DNA from: Deltaproteobacteria bacterium
GTDB taxonomy: Bacteria > Myxococcota_A > UBA796 > GCA-2862545
NCBI GenBank assembly: GCA_006226595.1
Contig: SBGP01000095.1
Location: forward strand, 361,809-425,808
Length of the DNA stretch: 64,000 nt
Direction: 5' to 3'
Of the stretch, positions 56,930 to 64,000 are shown piece by piece. The notes under the pieces are model-generated. The model saw nothing but the letters and a program-made list of their open reading frames with translations, did not search any database and was not told the origin of the DNA. How positions within the stretch are numbered: position 1 is the stretch's first letter; each line of letters begins with the position of its first letter. Made by a program: the position numbers and the translations under genes.

Positions 56930-58402
56930 GTGAAGCTGCCCGAGTACGAGAGCTGGGACGCGACGGCGATGGCCGAGGCCGTGCGAAAGGGCAAGGTCTC
57001 CCCTGCCGAGCTCCTGGAAGCCTCGATCGAGCGCATCGAAGCGCGCAACCCCACGCTGAACGCCGTCGTGTACAAGATGTACGACCGGGCGCGCGCGAAC
57101 GTCGACAAGCTGCCCGACGGCCCGCTCAAGGGCGTGCCCTTCCTGGTCAAGGACCTGAAGCTGCGCATCGACGGAACGCCGACGAGCGACGGCTCGAAGC
57201 TGTCGCTGGGGGTACCGCGACAGGGAACGAGCGAGCTGGCGCGACGCTACGAGGCCGCTGGACTGCAGATCCTCGGCAAGACCAACACCCCCGAGTTCGG
57301 GATCATGGGCATCACCGAGCCCTCGGTGTATGGCCCGTGCCGCAACCCGCACAACCCGGACCACACGCCGGGAGGTAGCTCCGGGGGCGCTGCGTCGGCG
57401 GTGGCCTCGGGCATGGTGCCCGTTGCGCACGGTGGCGATGGCGGCGGGTCGATCCGTATCCCCGCCAGCTGCTGCGGCCTGTTCGGCCTCAAGCCCACCC
57501 GGGGTCGCGTGACCATGGCACCGTACATGGGCGAGGCCTGGGGCGGGTTCGTGCAGGAGCACGTGCTCGCGCGCTCCGTGCGGGACAGCGCCCTGCTCCT
57601 CGACATCGAGGACGTGCCCACACCCGGCGAGCCCTACGCGGCGCCACACAAGCCGCGCTCGTGGGTCCAGGAGCTCAAGAAGAAACCCGCCAAGCTCAAG
57701 ATCGCGTACACGGCCGAGGCGCTGTACGGCGACGAGACCGACGCCGACTGCCGCGCGGCCCTCGAAGACACGGTGACCTTGCTGCGCGAGCTCGGCCACG
57801 AGGTCGTCGAAGCGCGTCCGAAGTTCGATCGCGAGGCCATGGTGCGGGCGTACTTCCTCACCGTCGCCACCGGCGTAGCGTGGTTCGTGGAGAGCACGTC
57901 GGCCGCCGCCGGTCGAAAGCCGCGAGCCAAGGACTACGAGCTCGGCACCTGGCTGCTGGCGCTCATCGGCTGGGCGACGAAGGCCCCCGACCTCCTCGAC
58001 GCCCAGATCACCATGCAGCGGAACGCCCGCGACGTGGCCGAGCTGTTCGAGAGCCACGACGTGTTTCTCACGCCGACGCTGGCCCGAGCGCCCGCGAAGG
58101 TCGGCCAGCTGCAGGTCCAGCCGAGCGAGGCCCTCCAGCTCCGCGCCCTCAAGCGGCTTCCGCTCAAGGCGCTGCTCGACTTCGCGCTGGAGCAGATGGG
58201 CAAGAACAAGCTGTCGTGGACGCCGAATACGCAGCTGTTCAACCAGACCGGCCAGCCCGGCATGAGCGTGCCCTTGTACACGAACGCGGACGGGCTGCCC
58301 ATCGGCTCCCAGTTCGTGGGCCGCTTTGGCGACGAGGCGACGCTGTTCCGGCTTGCCGCGCAGCTCGAGAAGGCGCGTCCGTGGAAGATCGCGGTCGGAT
58401 GA
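56930..58402 (+). CDS. Amidase (amidase signature family)
   Basis: A 490-residue amidase: GVPFLVKDLKL (catalytic Lys near 78), the signature TPGGSSGGAASAVASGMVPVAHG with cis-Ser, DGGGSIRIPASCCGLFGLKPTRG with the nucleophilic Ser, and a C-terminal NQTGQPGMSVPL. It may hydrolyse carboxamides or act in a GatA-like way, but the GatB and GatC genes are not adjacent. GGAGG lies just before the GTG. Confidence 0.9.
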   Translation: MKLPEYESWDATAMAEAVRKGKVSPAELLEASIERIEARNPTLNAVVYKMYDRARANVDKLPDGPLKGVPFLVKDLKLRIDGTPTSDGSKLSLGVPRQGTSELARRYEAAGLQILGKTNTPEFGIMGITEPSVYGPCRNPHNPDHTPGGSSGGAASAVASGMVPVAHGGDGGGSIRIPASCCGLFGLKPTRGRVTMAPYMGEAWGGFVQEHVLARSVRDSALLLDIEDVPTPGEPYAAPHKPRSWVQELKKKPAKLKIAYTAEALYGDETDADCRAALEDTVTLLRELGHEVVEARPKFDREAMVRAYFLTVATGVAWFVESTSAAAGRKPRAKDYELGTWLLALIGWATKAPDLLDAQITMQRNARDVAELFESHDVFLTPTLARAPAKVGQLQVQPSEALQLRALKRLPLKALLDFALEQMGKNKLSWTPNTQLFNQTGQPGMSVPLYTNADGLPIGSQFVGRFGDEATLFRLAAQLEKARPWKIAVG

Positions 58403-58590
58403 GGTCTCGCGCCGGTCTCGGGCTCCGCACCGCGACCTGAGACTTCCTCCGCACCACCTCCACTCGCCCCACCGTCGCCCCAGCACGGGGTGGGCCCGGC
58501 CGACTGCGAGCAGCGCCGTCCCCGCCCTCGCCGACATACTCGGTGCGCGATTTCCGACCAGGGTGGCATCATCGGGTTCCTGGAGGTCCC

Positions 58591-60057
58591 GTGCTCGTCC
58601 TGCTGCTCGCACTCGCCGCCCATGCCGCCCCCGGCTTCGTCCCGGTCCAGGGTGTGCTCACCGACTCCACCGGCACGCGCATCGACGGCCAGGTCGACGT
58701 CACCTTCACCCTCTACGACGACAGCGCCGGCAGCACGTCGCTGTGGACGGACACCCTCACCCTCGACGTCGTCGACGGGGCGTTCGCGACCGAGCTCGGG
58801 GCCGGCGGCGTGCCCCTCGATCTCGACACCTTCGGCAACTACGGCGGCGCCCACCTGCAGATCCAGGTCAGCGGCGACAGCCCGATGCCGCTGGTTCCCC
58901 TCGCCCACGTGCCCTACGCCGCGTGGGCGAATCGCGCGGGCACCGCTGACGCGCTCCAGGGCATGAGCCTCGGAGATCTACGCGCCGAGATCCCCGCCAC
59001 CTCGGACATGCAGCAAGCCGCCCGCGACGTCGCCTACGACACCGAGACCGAGCTGCTCGCCGACCTCGACGACAACTACACCTACACCGCCGGCACCGGC
59101 ATCGCCGTCGCGAGCAACGTGATCAGCGTCGACCAGGCCACCATCGAGGGCTGGGCCAGCGGGGTCTGCTACGACAGCGAGGCAGAGCTGCTCGCCGACC
59201 TCGACGACAACTACACCTACACCGCCGGCACCGGCATCTCCGTCGCGAGCAACGTGATCAGCGCCGACCAGGCCACCATCGAGGGCTGGGCGAGCACCCT
59301 CATCGGCACCCACGCGAGCAACGCCGCGGCGCACCACACCCGGTACTCCGACACCGACGCGCTCAGCGCGACCGCCTCGACCTACGTCGACGTCGCCGGG
59401 GACACGATGACCGGCAACCTTCGGGTCGACGCCGCGGTCGATGCGCTTCGCTACACCATCCGCGACACCCGAGACGTGGACGACGCACCCAGCGTGTTCG
59501 ACCGCGAGATGCGGGTCGAGTTCAAGCGTCGGTCCACCGTCGGCGTCCCGGGTGCGGGAACCTATGGCGGCACCGTGACCATCGCCCCGTGGGGGGACAA
59601 CTCCGGCGACGCCAGCCACCAGCTGCACTTCAACGAAGGCGGTGTCTACTGGCGCCAGGGCCAGCCCGACGGAGCGACCTGGGGCAGCTGGCAGCAGGTG
59701 TGGACCGGCGACACGATGGACGGCGTGACGCTGACCAACGCCACCCTCACCGGTGCCGACATCAGCAAGGCCTGCCCGAGCGGCTGGACCAGCGGCGGCA
59801 ACGACCACTACTGCTACAGCCCCGTCCAGACCGCATCCAACGGGCACAACGCCCAGATCGCGTGCACCGACCTCGGCGCCGACACCTGCACCGTCGGGCA
59901 GTACTACCAGATCGGCACGACCGGCTGCGCGGGCAACCAGTGCTGGACCAACAGCTACTGCGCGGGCACCGACGTGATGTGGGTCACCTCGGGCTCGGGT
60001 TGGGACTGCGCCAACTGGAACACCCAGCTTCAGTACCGCTGCTGCATGGACCGCTGA
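58591..60057 (+). CDS. Exported repeat-containing surface protein
   Basis: A 488-residue protein with a signal peptide (LVLLLALAAHAAPG). Residues ~10-130: PVQGVLTDSTGTRIDG...VTFTLYD, PYAAWANRAGTADAL, typical of myxobacterial tail-fibre/collagen-like surface proteins. Two identical-looking 42-residue units then follow (ELLADLDDNYTYTAGTGI), plus YSDTDALSATASTYVDVAGDTMTGNLRV, a phage-tail-like segment. The C-terminal ~90 residues have eight or more Cys and look disulfide-rich. The GTG start has GGAGG four bases upstream. It may bind a surface or ligand; function is unknown. Confidence 0.75.
   Translation: MLVLLLALAAHAAPGFVPVQGVLTDSTGTRIDGQVDVTFTLYDDSAGSTSLWTDTLTLDVVDGAFATELGAGGVPLDLDTFGNYGGAHLQIQVSGDSPMPLVPLAHVPYAAWANRAGTADALQGMSLGDLRAEIPATSDMQQAARDVAYDTETELLADLDDNYTYTAGTGIAVASNVISVDQATIEGWASGVCYDSEAELLADLDDNYTYTAGTGISVASNVISADQATIEGWASTLIGTHASNAAAHHTRYSDTDALSATASTYVDVAGDTMTGNLRVDAAVDALRYTIRDTRDVDDAPSVFDREMRVEFKRRSTVGVPGAGTYGGTVTIAPWGDNSGDASHQLHFNEGGVYWRQGQPDGATWGSWQQVWTGDTMDGVTLTNATLTGADISKACPSGWTSGGNDHYCYSPVQTASNGHNAQIACTDLGADTCTVGQYYQIGTTGCAGNQCWTNSYCAGTDVMWVTSGSGWDCANWNTQLQYRCCMDR
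59035..59295 (+). repeat. Two 126-bp tandem coding repeats
   Basis: Copies at 59035-59160 and 59170-59295 are almost identical, with a 135-bp period, each encoding a 42-residue unit starting at YD(T/S)E. Near identity at third positions points to recent duplication or gene conversion. Confidence 0.85.
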
Positions 60058-60106
60058 TCCTCGCCGACGGAGCGTGAATCAGCTACCCGCGGCGCGGGAG
60101 TTCCAC

Positions 60107-61752
<1,646 letters not shown>

Positions 61753-61756
<4 letters not shown>

Positions 61757-62259
61757 GCCTGCTCGCCCAGGCGCGGGTCGATCAGGACCCGATCCGCCTC
61801 ACGCTCGCGTCCGGTGCGTGGCTGTATGGCATCCCCGTGCACCTCACCCCGGACCTGGTCATCGTCGCCGAGCTCGACGATGCCTACCGCCTCGATGGCT
61901 ACCGGGCGTTCGCGCCGGCGGCGATCCTCGAGCTCGAGGCGCTGCCCAACGTGCGCGCCGTGAAGCGCGTGCTCGCCCACCGCCACGACGAGCCGTTCCC
62001 ACCCGAGATCGTCGCCGAGCACCTGCCCGACCTCATCGCTGGCCTGCGCGGCCACCTGGTGAGCGTCAACGAGTGGGGCGAAAACGACGTGATCTACGTG
62101 GGCTTCGTCCGCGACTTCTTCCTCGACCTGCTCGATCCGAACGGGGACGACGCCGGGGAGATGGACCTCCTGCCCGAAGAACTCGAGGCGATCCAGTGGG
62201 GCTCGGCGTACCTTCAGGCCATCCACCTGATGTACGCGACCACGGAGGACGAGGCGTGA
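61753..62259 (+). CDS. Unknown protein in the ABC-F operon
   Basis: A 168-residue cytoplasmic protein, no recognised family. The N-terminal half is strand-rich (GAWLYGIPVHLTPDLVIVAELDDAYRLDGYR), the rest helical and acidic (EEMDLLPEELEAIQ-type). It overlaps both neighbours by 4 bp (ATGA, GTGA), so it is translated with the ABC-F, ankyrin and AlkB-like genes. The shared operon hints at a stress or repair context. Confidence 0.75.
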
Positions 62260-62726
62260 CCCCCCAGCAGCTACGCAGCGGCGACATGGCCGCCCTCGAG
62301 GCCTTCGCGACCGCCCATGGCCTGGACGTGCCCTTCGACGGCATGACCCCGCTGTGCATGGCGGCCTTCGACGGCAAGATCCGCCTGATCCGCTGGATGC
62401 TGAAGCGCGGCGCGAGCGTCGACTACCGCGCCCCGGACGGCCGCACGCCGCTGATGTACGCCGCCGCCGACGGCCGCACCCGCGCGGCCGAGGTCCTCCT
62501 CGATGCCGGCGCCGACATCCACGCGGTCGATGCCGACGGATGGCCGATCCTCCACCAGCTGTGCCGCTGCCCGCGGGCCACGGCCCCCGCCATGGCGACG
62601 ATGCTGCGCGAGCGCGGCGCCGACCGCTTCGCGAAGAACCCGGAGGGAAAGACCGCATACCAGTGGGCCGTCGGGCGTCCCAAGGGCACCTACGTGACCG
62701 TCGAGCTGCTCCAGGCGCTGACGTGA
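62256..62726 (+). CDS. Ankyrin-repeat protein
   Basis: A 156-residue protein of about four ankyrin repeats: DGMTPLCMAAFDGKIRLIRWMLKRGASVDYR, DGRTPLMYAAADGRTRAAEVLLDAGADIHAV, DGWPILHQLCRC..., and a partial last one (EGKTAYQWAVGR). Each motif is about 33 residues. A protein-protein interaction module, cytoplasmic. GTG start overlapping the upstream stop; it overlaps the AlkB-like gene downstream in the same way. Confidence 0.9.
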   Translation: MTPQQLRSGDMAALEAFATAHGLDVPFDGMTPLCMAAFDGKIRLIRWMLKRGASVDYRAPDGRTPLMYAAADGRTRAAEVLLDAGADIHAVDADGWPILHQLCRCPRATAPAMATMLRERGADRFAKNPEGKTAYQWAVGRPKGTYVTVELLQALT

Positions 62727-63298
62727 TCCCCGAGATCATCTACCTCCCCGACTTCGTTGCCGATCCGGACGCGCTGTACGCCACCGTCGCGCACGAGCTG
62801 CCGTGGACGCAGCAGATGGCCTCGCGTCGGACGGCGAGTCTGGGCGTTCCCTACAACTACGCGGGCGCGCAGTACCCCGAGAACCCCTGGCACCCGGACG
62901 TGTGGGCGGTGGCCGAGCAGATCCGCGAGACCTGCGGGTTCACCCCGACGAACTGCCTGGCGAACCACTACCCCACCGGCAAGCACAGCCTCGGCTGGCA
63001 CGCCGACGACATCGACATCCTCGCGCCGGGCACGCCGATCGCCATCGTCAGCCTCGGCGTCGCGAGGGTGATGAAGCTCCGCACCGAGGTGGCGGGTGAG
63101 TTCGTGTATGTCGACCAGCTACTCGAGCCGGGCTCGCTGCTGGTGATGAGCCAGGCGATGCAGGCGGACTGGAAGCACGCGCTCAAGCGCGCCGACACGG
63201 AAGAGAGCCGGATCAGCCTGTCCTTCCGCCACATCACGCACGTGCCGGAGCGCGGGCCGGACCCGGGTCCGTGGCGCAAGGGGCCCGGCTTCGCCTGA
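62723..63298 (+). CDS. AlkB-like 2-oxoglutarate/Fe(II) dioxygenase
   Basis: A 191-residue enzyme with the AlkB metal and cofactor signature: NHYPTGKHSLGWHADD (HxD, near residue 93), WKHALKRA (distal His), and RISLSFRHI with the RxxxxxR 2-oxoglutarate clamp. AlkB proteins repair alkylated DNA/RNA or modify tRNA. It is shorter at the N-terminus than E. coli AlkB and closer to ALKBH2/3-like forms. GTG start overlapping the ankyrin gene. Confidence 0.9.
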   Translation: MIPEIIYLPDFVADPDALYATVAHELPWTQQMASRRTASLGVPYNYAGAQYPENPWHPDVWAVAEQIRETCGFTPTNCLANHYPTGKHSLGWHADDIDILAPGTPIAIVSLGVARVMKLRTEVAGEFVYVDQLLEPGSLLVMSQAMQADWKHALKRADTEESRISLSFRHITHVPERGPDPGPWRKGPGFA

Positions 63299-63354
63299 GC
63301 CGTGAAGGCAACGGCGGCCTGCCACACCCAGCGGTCACCGATGAGGAGATGACG

Positions 63355-63873
63355 ATGATCCGCTTCCTGCCGCTGCTTGCGGCGATGCTCACGTGCGCCT
63401 GCCACCCCGAGACCTGTGCCGGCGTGGTGCACGAGCTCGGCGAGGACGAGGCGCCGCTGGGCTTCACGCCACGGGAGGTCCTCGAGGTCGTCGAAGGCAG
63501 CCACGCGCTCGCCGGCGAGTGGATGGCCCTGGGCACTCCCACCGAGGTCGCCCTCGACGTGGTGCGCCTCGACGGCCCGCGCCTGGTAGAGAGCGCGTGT
63601 GGTGACGGGGTCGAGCAGTGGGTGGACGTGGACGTCCGCGCCGAGGGTGTGCGCATCCACGCCAATGTCGACGCGCGAACCGAGAGCCTGGCGGGACGCT
63701 GGTCCACCGTGCTCGTCGAGGGCCTGCGCACCACCTTCGAGGAGGGCCCGCACGAGCGGCTGTACCTCTACGCCGATGCGGGCGGGCTGTGGGGCGAGAT
63801 CCGAGTGTTCCAGGAACACCCGGTCGTCGAGGAGGGCGAGGTGCTGCTGCGCTTCGAGCAGGCGCCCGAGTGA
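63355..63873 (+). CDS. Small lipoprotein of unknown function
   Basis: A 172-residue lipoprotein (MIRFLPLLAAMLTCAC). The mature part is beta-rich and acidic (VVRLDGPRLVESACGDGVEQWVDVDVRAEGVRIHANVDAR), with two Cys likely paired. GAGGAG is six bases before the second ATG, which was chosen; the first ATG (63349) would abut it. The stop codon is one base from the CTAG of a mobile-element copy. Confidence 0.75.
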   Translation: MIRFLPLLAAMLTCACHPETCAGVVHELGEDEAPLGFTPREVLEVVEGSHALAGEWMALGTPTEVALDVVRLDGPRLVESACGDGVEQWVDVDVRAEGVRIHANVDARTESLAGRWSTVLVEGLRTTFEEGPHERLYLYADAGGLWGEIRVFQEHPVVEEGEVLLRFEQAPE

Positions 63874-63874
63874 G

Positions 63875-64000
63875 CTAGCAGGCTGCTGAAAAAGTCGGAC
63901 CGAGCGGTCTGAGGGCCGTTTCGCGGATTCGGCCGGTCGCGCAGCGATTCACCGAAAGTCGGGCCCGTAGGGTCGGCGAAAGGACCTTGGCCCGTGGCCA
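63875..64000 (+). mobile_element. Second copy of the CTAG-flanked element (left end, cut by the window)
   Basis: CTAG (63875-63878) then CAGGCTGCTGAAAAAG and on: the first ~43 bp are identical to the element at 24689, and similarity continues with scattered changes for about 85 bp, then stops. The right end is outside the window, so this may be another MITE or the end of a full insertion sequence. It sits immediately after the stop codon of the lipoprotein gene. Confidence 0.75.

Overview
The window is about 64 kb of very GC-rich chromosomal DNA (roughly 68-70 % G+C by eye, G/C strongly preferred at third codon positions). It has short intergenic gaps and many overlapping start/stop codons. 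It encodes a large number of small predicted lipoproteins, MopE-like Cys/Asp calcium-binding-type motifs, calmodulin-like EF-hands, Asp-rich tracts and a PUFA-synthase-like megasynthase. That combination suggests Myxococcota or a related deltaproteobacterial lineage. This is an inference: there is no rRNA in the window to confirm it.

Layout. 1-5.6 kb: 5' part of a minus-strand type I PKS/PUFA-synthase-like protein that runs off the left edge. 5.7-10 kb: envelope lipoproteins, a zinc-metallopeptidase lipoprotein, a MOSC protein and a membrane protein. 10-13.4 kb: a translationally coupled ATP-grasp / M14 deacylase / ATP-grasp operon of unknown product. 13.5-18.6 kb: a cytochrome c lipoprotein, a LysR/MBL-hydrolase divergent pair, and a carotenoid/retinol-type oxidoreductase divergent from a TetR regulator with AT-rich operators. 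18.6-22.5 kb: polyamine operon (agmatinase, deoxyhypusine-synthase-like, arginine decarboxylase), followed by a pseudouridine synthase on the other strand. 23.3-24.7 kb: no convincing protein gene, but a dense series of perfect hairpins, several closed by UUCG or GNRA loops, around an odd tRNA. I read it as a giant structured non-coding RNA of GOLLD/ROOL-like organisation. A 185-bp MITE-like element with CTAG target duplications follows, and a second copy begins at the right edge of the window.

24.9-34.6 kb: a coiled-coil operon, an outer-membrane-type protein, and a plus-strand run of phospholipase-D-like, phospholipase-C-like and acid-phosphatase-like proteins. 34.6-43.2 kb: a fused E1 alpha/beta dehydrogenase, a cyclophilin lipoprotein with a possible RBS-sequestering hairpin, an L,D-transpeptidase-like lipoprotein, a PcfJ-like protein, an M23 peptidase flanked by two paralogous small secreted proteins, and an unknown basic protein. 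43.4-46.4 kb: a LysR-controlled small-enzyme operon (DUF1330, VOC, flavin-binding PNPOx-like) and an SDR. 46.4-50.5 kb: argH and argG separated by a MopE-like lipoprotein.

50.6-64 kb: an Asp-repeat lipoprotein, a four-EF-hand protein, a GbsR/MarR-like regulator overlapping galU, two proteins built of TonB-C-like repeats, an amidase, a repeat-bearing surface protein, and a tightly coupled ABC-F / unknown / ankyrin / AlkB operon. Most of the window is ordinary housekeeping and envelope biology. The least explained parts are the RNA/tRNA/MITE stretch and the ATP-grasp operon.
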